A stretch of DNA of 64,000 nucleotides from a gamma proteobacterium HIMB55 (GCA_000227505.4 AGIF02000001.1:1694035-1758034), one strand, 5' to 3'. Positions 37,886 through 48,849 are shown, numbered from the stretch's first letter. Numbers and translations: made by a program. Notes: generated by a model from the letters alone, not told the origin.

Positions 37886-38794
37886 ATGGCAATGACAGAA
37901 ACCACCGCCATAAACGATCCGCGATTTGCACCTGAAGTGGATCCGATGTTCGAGTACTACATTGTCGAGAAGCCTCGGCTTACCTATGAGTCACCCGAGG
38001 ACGGCCCTCTGACACGTGCCTTTGTTAGAGTCCTTGAAGGCTTTCTAGGCCGCCATGAAATGGAGGCGCACTACCAGCGGCTGAAGGCGATGGATATCGA
38101 CTCCAAAACCTTTTTCCGCGAGGCCTTCAAGCTAACCAATATTACGCTAGACGGCGACACCAGCGCGCTTGCTGATATTCCCAAAGACCGTCCTGTGCTG
38201 TTCATTGCCAATCATCCATTCGGCGTCATTGACGGGCTCATCATGTGCAATATGGCGCTCGATTACGCCAATGATTTTCAGGTCGTTATCAACTCGCTGC
38301 TGTGCCAAGACCGGGATCTAGTGCCGCATTTTCTTCCCATCGACTTCACCGAGACCAAAGAAGCAACAAAGCGAAATGTGCGATCAAAGCAGTTGGCAGG
38401 CAAGGCACTCGCCGACGGCGTGCCGCTCATACTTTTTCCATCCGGTCACGTTTCGACCGCTGACGCACCTGGCTTCGGCGACGTCGTTGACCATCAGTGG
38501 ACCACCTTCATTGCGAAGCTGGTCATGCAATATCAACCGACCGTTGTCCCCGTGTACTTCCACGGGCAGAACACACGGCTTTTCCATGTTGCCTCAAATA
38601 TTGCAGAACCCTTCCGCATGGCAATGCATATGCGCGAAGCACTCAAGCGCTTTGGGTCGACTGTTTCACTCGATGTGGGCGCACACCACTCGCCAGAAGA
38701 CTACGCGCACATCCGAAGCCGTCAGGAGATGACGCAACATTTCTACGATATCGTGCAGAGCACGCGGCGACCTCGATCAGACGAGAACAAGTAG
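37886..38794 (+). CDS. Lysophospholipid acyltransferase family protein (NHPxGxxD type)
   Basis: A 302-residue PlsC-superfamily acyltransferase. The catalytic motif is FIANHPFGVIDG and the second substrate motif is LILFPSGHVSTAD, matching the OlsB/hemolysin-type acyltransferases rather than classic PlsC. The substrate is unknown. The ATG at 37886 begins MAMTETTAIN and has AGG upstream; 20 further upstream codons are in frame. Its 3' end overlaps the convergent ampE by 18 bases. Confidence 0.8.
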   Translation: MAMTETTAINDPRFAPEVDPMFEYYIVEKPRLTYESPEDGPLTRAFVRVLEGFLGRHEMEAHYQRLKAMDIDSKTFFREAFKLTNITLDGDTSALADIPKDRPVLFIANHPFGVIDGLIMCNMALDYANDFQVVINSLLCQDRDLVPHFLPIDFTETKEATKRNVRSKQLAGKALADGVPLILFPSGHVSTADAPGFGDVVDHQWTTFIAKLVMQYQPTVVPVYFHGQNTRLFHVASNIAEPFRMAMHMREALKRFGSTVSLDVGAHHSPEDYAHIRSRQEMTQHFYDIVQSTRRPRSDENK

Positions 38795-39586
38795 CGCTAA
38801 AACACCGAGCCAGAGTAAAAAACTACGATCCAGCAACCGGAAAAGGCCGCTGGTTCTCTCGTAGACCGAGGACGCTTGCGATTCATGCAACGCCGCATCG
38901 ATCGCATCCTCAAAGAACTCATCGGTGCTCGGTTGGAGCGAGGCGCCCTTTTCAAGGACATGTCCGAGTGTCTTATCGAAGTCGCCGAAAACAGAAAAAC
39001 TCAGCACCATCAATCTGGATGGTAACCACTCTATGACACGCATGACAGACTCCCCGATAGGAGTCGAAGTTGCCTGCGTCGAATGCGCTAAACGATAGGC
39101 AATAGCACCCACAGGTCCCAGTAAAAAGAAATAAATCACAGGCCCAAACCAGCGCTGGAGCGCCATCTTGCTAAAAAACACAGACGCCACATCGGCAAAA
39201 TCGCCCTCGTCGTCGGCTTGGGCATTACCCCCGGCACTCTCCACAACCATAGCCGCGCCTTCGTTGTCACCCGCTCGCGCACGCGCCAAAAATCGCTGCG
39301 TGATAGTCGGATAATCCACACGACCAAAGGAGAAGAACAACGCTGCTGTTCCGATGAGGAGCATCGCCGCACCACCAAACATGCCTTCTAGGATAGTGAA
39401 GGCAATCGCGAAAATAGCGGTGGGAGCACCCACTAGCCAGAGCAATCGCGCGTTGGGTGAACTTTCGGTATCAACCTGTGCGTGAAACGGACTTTGAACA
39501 TCAATGCTGTGCAGTGGCCCACCGGGACCCATAAACCAATAGAGCCCTGTCGCGACGATAAAGGTCAAAAACGCAAGGTAATCCAA
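38777..39586 (-). CDS. ampE: AmpE membrane protein
   Basis: A 269-residue inner-membrane protein with about four hydrophobic segments, linked genetically to ampD and beta-lactamase induction in Enterobacteria and Pseudomonas. Family features include FLARARAGDNEGA and WFGPVIYFFLLGPVGAIAYR. It follows ampD by 28 bases on the same strand. Confidence 0.85.
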   Translation of the reverse strand: MDYLAFLTFIVATGLYWFMGPGGPLHSIDVQSPFHAQVDTESSPNARLLWLVGAPTAIFAIAFTILEGMFGGAAMLLIGTAALFFSFGRVDYPTITQRFLARARAGDNEGAAMVVESAGGNAQADDEGDFADVASVFFSKMALQRWFGPVIYFFLLGPVGAIAYRLAHSTQATSTPIGESVMRVIEWLPSRLMVLSFSVFGDFDKTLGHVLEKGASLQPSTDEFFEDAIDAALHESQASSVYERTSGLFRLLDRSFLLWLGVLALLVLV

Positions 39587-39614
39587 CTTCTCTCTCCCCT
39601 AATAATGATTGGCG

Positions 39615-40196
39615 CTACACACCAGGCAGTTCTTCGACGCCTATTTCGTGCGCTAAACGATGCCAATCAAAACTTGGTCCTGGATCTGTTTTTCTTCCAG
39701 GAGCAATGTCACTGTGCCCGACAATCGCCCTTGGCTCAATCTCTGGGTGTGCCTCTCTACAAGCCTGAACCAGCTCGCTGAGCGCGCTGTATTGAGCGTC
39801 GGTGTAAACATGGGTGTCTGTGCCCTCAACTTCAATCCCAATGCTGAAATCGTTGCACTTTTCGCGTCCGCGCCAACTGGATAACCCAGCATGCCAGGCG
39901 TTTTCTGTGGTGGCGACAAACTGAATCACCTCGCCATCTCGACGAATCAGGAAGTGTGCGGACACGGTCAACTCGGCTATCTCAGCAAAGTAGGGATGCG
40001 CCTGTGGATCCAAGCGATTGGTAAACAGCTCTTCGATGTGAGGCCCGCCGAACTCACCGGGCGGCAATGAGATGTTGTGCACCACCACAAGCTCAACCGG
40101 GCCATCGACAGGACGCGGCGCACAATTTGGCGAGGCCACATGCGTACAGCCCTGTAGCCATCCAGCGATAATTTGCCCGTGTTTATTGTCGGTCAC
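39615..40196 (-). CDS. ampD: 1,6-anhydro-N-acetylmuramyl-L-alanine amidase AmpD
   Basis: A 193-residue cytoplasmic zinc amidase that recycles peptidoglycan by cutting anhydro-muropeptides. Zinc ligands are visible: His in LVVVHNISLPPGEFGG, and His and Asp in VGHSDIAPGRKTDPGP. FSIGIEVEGTD is also conserved. It is divergent from nadC with a 70-base gap, the arrangement seen in E. coli and Pseudomonas. Confidence 0.95.
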   Translation of the reverse strand: MTDNKHGQIIAGWLQGCTHVASPNCAPRPVDGPVELVVVHNISLPPGEFGGPHIEELFTNRLDPQAHPYFAEIAELTVSAHFLIRRDGEVIQFVATTENAWHAGLSSWRGREKCNDFSIGIEVEGTDTHVYTDAQYSALSELVQACREAHPEIEPRAIVGHSDIAPGRKTDPGPSFDWHRLAHEIGVEELPGV

Positions 40197-40200
40197 CTAA

Positions 40201-41094
<894 letters not shown>

Positions 41095-41292
41095 GAGCAT
41101 TGACGCCAGACCCTGAATCTAGTTGCGCTGAGTCCCAGCATTCACACACATTTCTTTTTCTCTGATCGCTGACTCGGCGGCTTACTGAGGGGCCAGCATG
41201 AAACATGCACTTCTAGGACAGTGTCCTCAGATAGCTCTTTTTTGAGGTCTTAGCCCGCTGGTTACAGGCCCCACCGATTTCGTGCAGGATAG

Positions 41293-41772
41293 CTAGGACT
41301 CGGAAAACGGCCCATCCAGAACCAGCACACCGTTCTCGTCAGCGGCCAGAAAATGGCCGTCTTGAACCTCAACGCCTCCCAAATTTAGCGTTACGCCGCG
41401 CTCACCTGCACCTAACTTCTCGGTCTTGATGGGCGATGTGCCTAGGGCCTTGACCCCAAAATCAAAGGTATTGATTACCTCAACGTCTCGAGCAGCGCCT
41501 ATGATGACCATCCCTACCCAACCGTTATCCATGGCACTCTTTGCGACCATATCCCCAGTCAGCGCTTTGGCCAGCGAAACACCACCGTCAATCAGTAAGA
41601 CCCGCCCGTGGCCGGGTTCGTTTACCGCTTCCTTGACCATGGAGTTGTCTTCAAAACAACGAATTGTCGCCACCTGACCACCAAAAGCGGCCACCCGACC
41701 AAAGGTACGAAACTGAAATGGCAGCGCCTGCGCGCGGGGATTAAGGTCCGAAAGGTCGGGGGTGCTCAACAT
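41293..41772 (-). CDS. rraA: Regulator of RNase E activity RraA
   Basis: A 159-residue trimeric protein that binds RNase E and slows mRNA decay. The sequence matches the family over its length: FGGQVATIRCFEDNSMVKE, EPGHGRVLLIDGGVSLAKAL and DNGWVGMVIIGAARDVEVI. It is 21 bases downstream of the acyl-CoA dehydrogenase on the same strand. The 198-base gap to nadC holds two short inverted repeats (41196-41208 and 41215-41227). Confidence 0.92.
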   Translation of the reverse strand: MLSTPDLSDLNPRAQALPFQFRTFGRVAAFGGQVATIRCFEDNSMVKEAVNEPGHGRVLLIDGGVSLAKALTGDMVAKSAMDNGWVGMVIIGAARDVEVINTFDFGVKALGTSPIKTEKLGAGERGVTLNLGGVEVQDGHFLAADENGVLVLDGPFSES

Positions 41773-41793
41773 GCAATCAATCCAATGCCTACG

Positions 41794-43557
41794 CTACAGC
41801 CAATCCGTGGCGTAAGTGTCCAGCTGACTTAGCGGCGACAAAATGGCATCTGCGTGCGCACTGGCGCGCGGCATAATTCGATGCAAGTAGAACTCGGTTG
41901 TCGCTATTTTACGCTGACAGAACAGCGTCTTTTCGTCTTTGGCAAGCAATTCAATAGCCACCAGCGAGCTTGCTGCAAGGTGCCAACCACCGAAGAGATA
42001 GCCGGTCTGCATCATGTAATCAAAGGACGCCGCCATAGCCGCGTTTTTGTCCACTTTGAACATCTCGAGGATGGTCTGTGAAGACATGACATGCGCAGAC
42101 AAGGCATCAGATAGCGCGGTGCCCATAGCCGCAAGACGATCATCGCTAGACCCCGCGAGCGCGTCAGCCACTGAACGGATCTGCTCCTGCATTGCTTCCA
42201 TTGTGGCGCCGCCATCACGGGCCAACTTACGATTCACCAAGTCAGCAGCTTGGATGCCATTGGTACCTTCGTAAATGGGTGTGATGCGCACATCACGCAG
42301 GTACTGTGCGGCACCTGTCTCCTCGACATAGCCCATACCACCATGGATCTGAACACCCAAGGACGTGACTTCCATGCCAATCTCAGTCATCCACCCCTTG
42401 ATCACGGGAATCATCAAATCGAGACGCGCTTTCCACTGACCACGCTCTTCAGCAGGGGCCCCGTGTGACAAGTCCATAGTCAGCGACTCGATGTACGCCA
42501 AGGCACGCATAGCCTCATTCAGAGACCGCATTGTCATCAGCATGCGCTTTACATCAGCGTGCTCGATAATAGGAACACCACCTTGGACTCGCTCTCGCGC
42601 ATAAGCGACCGCTTTTTGATAAGCACCTTCAGACGCGCCTAAGCCCTGAAGGCCAACCTTCAAACGCGCCTCGTTCATCATGGTAAACATGCACGCTAGA
42701 CCATTGTTTTCCTCACCGACGAGGTAGCCAATCGCACCGCCGTTATCGCCGTAGGCCATAACGCAGGTTGGACTGCCGTGAATGCCGAGCTTGTGCTCAA
42801 CCGAGACGGGGTAGGCGTCGTTACGCTCGCCCAAACTACCGTCATCATTAACCAAGAACTTGGGCACGATAAACAACGAAATGCCTTTGCTGCCCGCTGG
42901 CGCATCAGGGAGCCTGGCAAGAACCAAATGAATAATGTTCTCAGTCGCGTCGTGATCGCCCCAGGTGATGTAAATCTTCTGCCCGAAAATCTTGTAGTGG
43001 TCACCGTGCCGTTCAGCGCGGGTCTTCATTGGACCTAAATCAGAACCTGCACCTGACTCGGTGAGGTTCATAGTGCCCGACCAAACGCCCGCATTGATAT
43101 TCGGTAGGTACTTGTCTTTTAGCTCTGGGCTCGCGTGTGCCGAAATAGCCAGTGCCGCGCCGGAACTCAAGAAAGGCTCAAGCGCAAAGGCCATATCCGC
43201 GGAATTCCACATCTCACAGGCTGCTGTGCCATAAAGCTCGGGCAGACCCTGCCCTCCATGCGATGACTCAGCGGCGATGCCAACCCAGCCGCCCTCGCCC
43301 AGCGCGCGGATTGCCTCACCGTAGCCTGGGGGGATGGTCACTTCACCATTCGCACAGCGAGAGGGCTGCATGTCACCCACGCGCCTTAGCGGTGAGACCA
43401 CATCTGAAGCAAGCTTCGCGGCTTCCTCGAGAAGAGCTGTTGTCAGGTCAGCGCCGACATCCAAGCCATCGAAACGCGGCAAGTCGCCAAGTCGATCCCC
43501 CGCCTTGCAAACGTCATCGATCAAGAACTGCATATCATCAAGTGGTGCGGTGTACAT
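41794..43557 (-). CDS. Acyl-CoA dehydrogenase, DmdC-like
   Basis: A 587-residue FAD enzyme of the long acyl-CoA dehydrogenase group with an extra C-terminal domain. FAD/substrate motifs are NLTESGAGSDLGPMKTRA, GQKIYITWGDHD and HGGMGYVEETGAAQYLRD; the catalytic glutamate is in PIYEGTNGIQAADL. Start MYTAPLDDMQFLIDDV and length match DmdC (methylmercaptopropionyl-CoA dehydrogenase of DMSP breakdown), but related fatty acyl-CoA dehydrogenases look alike. It is divergent from a LysR gene. Confidence 0.82.
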   Translation of the reverse strand: MYTAPLDDMQFLIDDVCKAGDRLGDLPRFDGLDVGADLTTALLEEAAKLASDVVSPLRRVGDMQPSRCANGEVTIPPGYGEAIRALGEGGWVGIAAESSHGGQGLPELYGTAACEMWNSADMAFALEPFLSSGAALAISAHASPELKDKYLPNINAGVWSGTMNLTESGAGSDLGPMKTRAERHGDHYKIFGQKIYITWGDHDATENIIHLVLARLPDAPAGSKGISLFIVPKFLVNDDGSLGERNDAYPVSVEHKLGIHGSPTCVMAYGDNGGAIGYLVGEENNGLACMFTMMNEARLKVGLQGLGASEGAYQKAVAYARERVQGGVPIIEHADVKRMLMTMRSLNEAMRALAYIESLTMDLSHGAPAEERGQWKARLDLMIPVIKGWMTEIGMEVTSLGVQIHGGMGYVEETGAAQYLRDVRITPIYEGTNGIQAADLVNRKLARDGGATMEAMQEQIRSVADALAGSSDDRLAAMGTALSDALSAHVMSSQTILEMFKVDKNAAMAASFDYMMQTGYLFGGWHLAASSLVAIELLAKDEKTLFCQRKIATTEFYLHRIMPRASAHADAILSPLSQLDTYATDWL

Positions 43558-43638
43558 AAGCCCTCCAAAATTTGTCGCTATTGTAGCTGTTCACCCGTTC
43601 AGACCAAGAATTTCTGTTCAGAGGCGTAGAAGATGTAT

Positions 43639-43655
43639 TATTCATATTATGAATA
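43639..43655. promoter_or_regulatory. LysR-type operator palindrome
   Basis: TATTCATATTATGAATA is a perfect 8-bp inverted repeat around one base, containing a T-N11-A core. It sits in the 123-base gap between the divergent acyl-CoA dehydrogenase and lysR genes, 25 bases before the LysR start, the usual place for autoregulated LysR control. Confidence 0.65.
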
Positions 43656-43680
43656 GTAGTTTCCGCGGGAGAGTATACGC

Positions 43681-44619
43681 ATGAGCCGATTGGGTCGCGT
43701 TGATTTAAACCTTCTTGTCTATCTTGATGCGCTACTTCGTGAGCGTAATGTAACGCAAGCAGCGCACAGCCTGGGACTGTCACAGCCCGCCATGAGTAAC
43801 GGGCTTAAGCGGCTCCGCGAAGTATTTAATGACCCCCTTCTCATTCGAACCTCAGACGGCATGACGCCAACGGCAAAAGCTGAAGAGCTAGAGCCGCAGC
43901 TTCGCGAGATTCTCACCAATGTCGATCGGGCGCTCCAACCCACCGAGGAGTTCATTCCCGAGACAGAAAACCGCGTTGTAAGACTTATGGCGAGTGACTA
44001 CGCCGAATCGACGTTACTGCCCTCAGTCCTGAAAGAACTTCGTGAAAAAGCGCCCGGCATTACACTCGACATTATGAACCCGTCAGATGTCAGCTTTCTC
44101 GACGTGGAACGTGGCAAGGTCGACCTTGTGATAAACCGATTCGTCCAAATGCCACAGTCCTTCCATCAAATCACGCTGTGGCAAGACACATTTTCCTGCC
44201 TATTGAGCCCTGACAATCCCATCCTCGAAGACTTTAATCTCGACGCTTACCTCGCTGCTGACCACATTTGGGTCAGTAAGACGGGCATGGGTGTCGGTGT
44301 CGGCGTAAACCCCGACGATGTTCAACGCCTAGGATGGGTCGATGCGGCTCTGGATAACATGGGCAAGAAGCGCCGCATCCGCGTATTTACACGCCATTAT
44401 CAGGCAGCGATGACGCTGGCAGAGCAGAACGATTTGATCGTGACACTGCCAACACGCGCTACTGAGCTCAAACGTGATAACCCACGCGTTGTTGCCAAAC
44501 CCGTCCCGTTCGATATTCCCCCGCTTGAGCTCAAGATGGCATGGAGCCCACTGCTTCAGCACAACCCGGGACACCGCTGGATTCGCCAGTTGATTACGCA
44601 AATAGCAAGGTCAATTTGA
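43681..44619 (+). CDS. LysR-family transcriptional regulator
   Basis: A 312-residue regulator. The N-terminal winged helix-turn-helix is ERNVTQAAHSLGLSQPAMSN (residues about 23-42), followed by DPLLIRTSDGMTPTAKAE, a type seen in the NodD/PcpR-like LysR branch. A periplasmic-binding-like effector domain follows. It is divergent from the acyl-CoA dehydrogenase and probably controls it through the palindrome between them. The effector is unknown. Confidence 0.9.
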   Translation: MSRLGRVDLNLLVYLDALLRERNVTQAAHSLGLSQPAMSNGLKRLREVFNDPLLIRTSDGMTPTAKAEELEPQLREILTNVDRALQPTEEFIPETENRVVRLMASDYAESTLLPSVLKELREKAPGITLDIMNPSDVSFLDVERGKVDLVINRFVQMPQSFHQITLWQDTFSCLLSPDNPILEDFNLDAYLAADHIWVSKTGMGVGVGVNPDDVQRLGWVDAALDNMGKKRRIRVFTRHYQAAMTLAEQNDLIVTLPTRATELKRDNPRVVAKPVPFDIPPLELKMAWSPLLQHNPGHRWIRQLITQIARSI

Positions 44620-44649
44620 GGTTGTTCAAAGAGAATCATACAAAGCGCT

Positions 44650-46362
44650 ATGACTGAGACGATCGAACTCAAGGGCAGTTACGAGGCAACCGAAGCCTAC
44701 TCACTGGATCCGTTGGTCGGGGTTCGAAATAACGTCATCTCACCTGTCGAGTGCGCCTATCTAATCGAGCTCGCAAAACCTCACATCAAACGCGCGGGCG
44801 TCGTGCTTGACGAGGGCTATAAGGAAAGCGAAGGACGAACGGGATCTAACCACTGGCTAAAGTACGACGAAGACGATGTCGTACAGTCCGTCGGTCAGCG
44901 AATCTCTGACATCGTTGGTCTACCGCTGGAATATGCGGAGTCGATGCAGATCATCCACTACGGACCAGAGCAAGAGTACCGCCCGCACTTTGACGCATTT
45001 AATCTATCGCTGCCAAAGGGACAGCGCGCAGCCAAATGGGGCGGGCAACGACTCGTCACTGCACTGGTGTATCTAAACAAGGTAGAAGCAGGTGGTGCCA
45101 CGCAGTTTCCGAAACTGGGTATCACGGTACCGGCGCTTCCTGGTCGCATGGTGATCTTCCATAACACCACACATGACATCAGTGGGCCGCATCCGTTGAG
45201 CTTGCATGCAGGCATGCCCGTCGAGGCTGGCGAAAAATGGGCCTTTAATATGTGGTTCCGCCTTCAAGACACCACGACCGAGTTTGAGTTCGGCGGCGTA
45301 TTACCTACCGTATCCATCGGACTTGCAGATACGGCTACGAACGCACAACTGTCATCGGCCAACGACCCTCGAATATCGCTGACGAATCCGCAACAAAGCA
45401 AACCCACCACGCCAAACAGTCGCGAAAAAGTATCTTCGAGCGGCATCACCGTTCGCGCCAATCGCGCGGATACACTCTGGCAGCGTGCGGCAAACAATCT
45501 TCGCGCAGAAACAAAAGATCTGCCGGCCGTGTATGCAAGCTACTGGGATACCTACGGCAACAAACCACAACCCGAGGCGCCCGAAGCTTGGTCGGGTACG
45601 CGCTTTAGAACAGCGAGTCGGGAGGTGCTAAACCCACTTTCAGATGTCGGCTTAGTCGCTGCCATCCTCACAAAAAGCGGTAACGCGCACATTGTACCCG
45701 CCACCTTCAATCACACGGCTGCTGCAGTTGCCGTGGGTCCAAAGGCCGATGATCTTTGGTTTATAAGAAGCAAGCTGCGCAACGCCAAAGACAAAACGCT
45801 TTGTGTACCCACGCCGGTTATGATGGCGGCGACGCTGCCCGATGGAAGGTTGATTCAGAGAGCGGTCGATCGTCTCGCCCTTGTCGATCAACACAAGTTT
45901 ACGACACGCATCTATCTCGCCGTCATTGGCGATCAAATGTATTGCGCTGACCAGACGGTTTTATTTGTGCACGCGGAGAGTTACGCACCCAATAATCCCA
46001 GCTTTGCCGCTCAAGTCGATAATCTCAGCTATCGCGATCCGGATTCCTCGATTCGAGTAATTAAGGGTAGCGACTCGCCCCATGCCGAGGCTCTGCGCGG
46101 TAGCGCGCAATCATTGGCTGCAGGGCTTACTGGGCTCCTGAAAGACCTCACTGACGAATGTGCTGACAACGCATTCGCATTGCTCGCACTCGATACCCTG
46201 CTGACCCAAAGCAATGAGCTCAAGCTGCTTCGGATTCACACCTTTCCCAACTTCATCACGACTGCCGACATTGATTCAGACGTGCACGTTCCACTTTTCG
46301 AGGATGTGTTGCGCGTCATGGCAGGCGACACCCCTCAGAAACTCACCCTCATCACCAAATAA
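44650..46362 (+). CDS. Prolyl-4-hydroxylase-like 2OG-Fe(II) oxygenase fused to a TTL-like domain
   Basis: A 570-residue two-domain protein. Residues about 20-205 form a prolyl-4-hydroxylase-type oxygenase: iron ligands His113 and Asp115 in YRPHFDAF and His186 in SLHAGMPV, with the 2-oxoglutarate lysine at 196 (GEKW), the spacing expected for P4H. A Ser/Thr/Pro/Asn-rich linker (about 228-270) leads to a C-terminal part resembling tubulin-tyrosine-ligase-like ATP-grasp enzymes: WFIRSKLRN, LIQRAVDRLALVDQHKFTTR and LLALDTLLTQSNELKLLRIH. Key ATP-grasp residues look replaced. It is 30 bases after lysR. The substrate is unknown. Confidence 0.72.
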   Translation: MTETIELKGSYEATEAYSLDPLVGVRNNVISPVECAYLIELAKPHIKRAGVVLDEGYKESEGRTGSNHWLKYDEDDVVQSVGQRISDIVGLPLEYAESMQIIHYGPEQEYRPHFDAFNLSLPKGQRAAKWGGQRLVTALVYLNKVEAGGATQFPKLGITVPALPGRMVIFHNTTHDISGPHPLSLHAGMPVEAGEKWAFNMWFRLQDTTTEFEFGGVLPTVSIGLADTATNAQLSSANDPRISLTNPQQSKPTTPNSREKVSSSGITVRANRADTLWQRAANNLRAETKDLPAVYASYWDTYGNKPQPEAPEAWSGTRFRTASREVLNPLSDVGLVAAILTKSGNAHIVPATFNHTAAAVAVGPKADDLWFIRSKLRNAKDKTLCVPTPVMMAATLPDGRLIQRAVDRLALVDQHKFTTRIYLAVIGDQMYCADQTVLFVHAESYAPNNPSFAAQVDNLSYRDPDSSIRVIKGSDSPHAEALRGSAQSLAAGLTGLLKDLTDECADNAFALLALDTLLTQSNELKLLRIHTFPNFITTADIDSDVHVPLFEDVLRVMAGDTPQKLTLITK

Positions 46363-46496
46363 AATTCCATATCGTCCTTTCATAATATTTATTTATTATG
46401 GTCATTAATCAGTTCGCTTGGGTTCCCCGTACCAAGCAAACGACAATAGCGACACGCTAAAACATAAAATGACGCCACTCACTTCGGGAAATCACC

Positions 46497-48668
46497 ATGT
46501 CAGAACGTATCGATTGCGCCGGCCTTCAAGTCGCTCCAGAAATCCACAGCCTGCTTGAAAACGAGATATTGCCGGGTACGGGGGTAGAACCCTCCGCGTT
46601 TTGGGCTGCCTTAGCCGACATCGTTGGACGCTTTACACCGCGTAACCGAGAGCTCCTTGCCGTTCGTGACGAGATGCAAGCCAAAATCAGCGCCTGGCAC
46701 AAAGCAAACCCGGGCACTGACTACGACCGAGCTGCCTACAAGGCAATGCTTGAGGAGATCGGTTATCTCCTACCGCAACCCGCACCCTTCAAAATTGCGA
46801 CACAAAATGTCGACCCTGAAATAGCAGAGGTTGCAGGACCTCAGCTGGTCGTACCGGTGATGAATGCGCGCTATGCGCTTAATGCCGCGAACGCTCGCTG
46901 GGGCTCTCTTTATGACGCGCTCTACGGCACAGACGTGATCTCAGAAGAAGACGGCGCTGTTCGTGCTGGCGGCTATAACCCGGTCCGCGGGCACAAAGTG
47001 ATCGAATGGGCGCGTGATTTCCTCGATTCACACTTCCCACTTAATCAGGGCACGCACAAAAACGCAGCGCAATACGCGGTCGTTGATGGCGGTCTTATCA
47101 TCAACCAGATCGATGGCAGTCTGAGCATGCTGGCCTCACCTGATCAGTTTGTGGGCTTTACGGGCGATGCTGACGACCCGGCCAGCGTGCTGCTCAAACA
47201 CAACGGCCTCCATGCAGAAATCCAGATTGATCGCGAGCATTCCGTCGGCAGCACCGACGCTGCTGGTGTAAAAGATGTCTGCCTCGAATCAGCGCTTACG
47301 ACCATTCAGGATTGCGAAGACTCAGTCGCTGCGGTCGATGCAGAAGACAAAGCTGTTGTTTACAAAAACTGGCTCGGGCTCATGCGCGGGGATCTCAACG
47401 AGAGTTTTAGCAAAGGCGGTCAAACCCTCACCCGCAGCTTGAACACAGACCGTGAGTTCACCGCGCCCAATGGCGAGGCGTTTACCCTGCCGGGACGCAG
47501 CCTCATGTTCGTTCGTAACGTGGGTCATCTGATGACTAACCCTGCGATTCTCGATAGCGATGGCAACGAGGTTTTCGAAGGCATCATGGATGCGCTCTTC
47601 ACCACAGCCTGCTCGCTTCATGACCTACGAGGCGCAAACAAAGGCGGCAACTCGCGAACCGGTTCGATGTATATCGTGAAGCCCAAGATGCATGGTCCCG
47701 ATGAAGTCAGCATGACCGTCGATCTATTCGCTGCCGTGGAGGATGCTTTCCATCTGCCACGCAACACATTGAAAGTCGGCATCATGGACGAAGAGCGACG
47801 CACCACGGTCAATCTCGCTGAGTGCATCCGCCGCGCATCTGAGCGTGTTGTGTTCATCAACACGGGCTTCTTGGATCGTACCGGCGACGAAATCCATACC
47901 AGTATGGAAGCAGGTCCCATGGTCGCGAAAACAGCGATGAAAGGTGAGCTGTGGATTAACGCCTACGAGGACTGGAATGTGGATATCGGCCTCAACTGCG
48001 GTCTGCGAGGGAAAGCCCAGATCGGCAAGGGCATGTGGGCCATGCCCGACCTTATGCAAGCCATGATCGACACGAAACTCGGTCACCCCAAAGCCGGTGC
48101 CAACTGCGCCTGGGTACCCTCACCCACGGCCGCTACGCTGCATGCAACGCATTACCACGACGTTTCAGTGGCGGGCATCCAAGCCGAGCTTGAAGGCAAA
48201 GACCGACGTAACGTCGATGACATTCTTACGATTCCACTGGGTGATTGCAGTCAGCTGAGCGAGGAAGAAATCCAGCGCGAGCTCGATAACAATGTTCAAG
48301 GTATGTTGGGTTATGTTGTCAGATGGGTGGACCAAGGCGTTGGTTGCTCAAAAGTCCCCGACATTAACAACGTGGGACTAATGGAAGACCGAGCGACGCT
48401 TAGAATTTCAAGTCAGCATATCGCCAACTGGTTACACCACGGTGTGATCACGGAAGATCAGTTTGAAGCGTCCATGCTGAAGATGGCGGCAGTGGTAGAT
48501 GAGCAGAATGCGTCCGATCCCAGCTACGAACCGATGGTTAGCGACAGTCAGCCGAAGGGGCATGCCTTTAACGCTGCTATGCAGCTGGTCATGAACGGAG
48601 TTTTGGAGCCTTCGGGATATACCGAACCCGGCCTGCACAAAAGCCGGTTGGATCACAAAGCGGATTAA
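46497..48668 (+). CDS. glcB: Malate synthase G
   Basis: A 723-residue monomeric TIM-barrel enzyme that joins glyoxylate and acetyl-CoA to malate. It matches the G isoform in length and sequence ([57 protein letters not shown], and the catalytic-region [17 protein letters not shown]). GGGAA lies before the ATG. A strong terminator follows 49 bases after the stop, so it is probably a single-gene transcript. It implies use of C2 compounds or fatty acids. Confidence 0.97.
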   Translation: MSERIDCAGLQVAPEIHSLLENEILPGTGVEPSAFWAALADIVGRFTPRNRELLAVRDEMQAKISAWHKANPGTDYDRAAYKAMLEEIGYLLPQPAPFKIATQNVDPEIAEVAGPQLVVPVMNARYALNAANARWGSLYDALYGTDVISEEDGAVRAGGYNPVRGHKVIEWARDFLDSHFPLNQGTHKNAAQYAVVDGGLIINQIDGSLSMLASPDQFVGFTGDADDPASVLLKHNGLHAEIQIDREHSVGSTDAAGVKDVCLESALTTIQDCEDSVAAVDAEDKAVVYKNWLGLMRGDLNESFSKGGQTLTRSLNTDREFTAPNGEAFTLPGRSLMFVRNVGHLMTNPAILDSDGNEVFEGIMDALFTTACSLHDLRGANKGGNSRTGSMYIVKPKMHGPDEVSMTVDLFAAVEDAFHLPRNTLKVGIMDEERRTTVNLAECIRRASERVVFINTGFLDRTGDEIHTSMEAGPMVAKTAMKGELWINAYEDWNVDIGLNCGLRGKAQIGKGMWAMPDLMQAMIDTKLGHPKAGANCAWVPSPTAATLHATHYHDVSVAGIQAELEGKDRRNVDDILTIPLGDCSQLSEEEIQRELDNNVQGMLGYVVRWVDQGVGCSKVPDINNVGLMEDRATLRISSQHIANWLHHGVITEDQFEASMLKMAAVVDEQNASDPSYEPMVSDSQPKGHAFNAAMQLVMNGVLEPSGYTEPGLHKSRLDHKAD

Positions 48669-48717
48669 TAGCTGCGCTATTCAGAGACGCGCTGTCAGCC
48701 AATAAATGACTGCAAGT

Positions 48718-48752
48718 AAAAGCCGACGCCATAAAAAGCGTCGGCTTTTTTG
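48718..48752 (+). terminator. Rho-independent terminator of glcB
   Basis: AGCCGACGC (48721-48729) pairs perfectly with GCGTCGGCT (48738-48746) around an 8-base loop and is followed by a T-run. AAA precedes the stem, so it could also work weakly on the minus strand. Confidence 0.92.
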
Positions 48753-48779
48753 TTTATGCGGTCAATAACCTCTCGTAGC

Positions 48780-48849
48780 TGACAATTTTTGTCACCTTAC
48801 TTTCTGCTCGTAATCATCCAAAAATCCAATGTAACGATGGTTTTGTCAC
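48780..48849. promoter_or_regulatory. Candidate activator sites for pilA (PilR-like)
   Basis: A perfect dyad TGACAA-ttt-TTGTCA (48780-48794) and a repeat of its TTTTGTCAC half at 48841-48849 lie about 115-180 bases before the predicted start of pilA transcription, where sigma-54 enhancers usually sit. PilR sites in Pseudomonas contain TGTC elements. Assignment to PilR is inference. Confidence 0.4.

Noticed and set aside
41196-41227. Two short inverted repeats (GCATG-aaa-CATGC and AGGACA-g-TGTCCT) between nadC and rraA as a bidirectional terminator
   Set aside because: No U-run directly follows either stem and the second has no room for a loop; kept only as a note.
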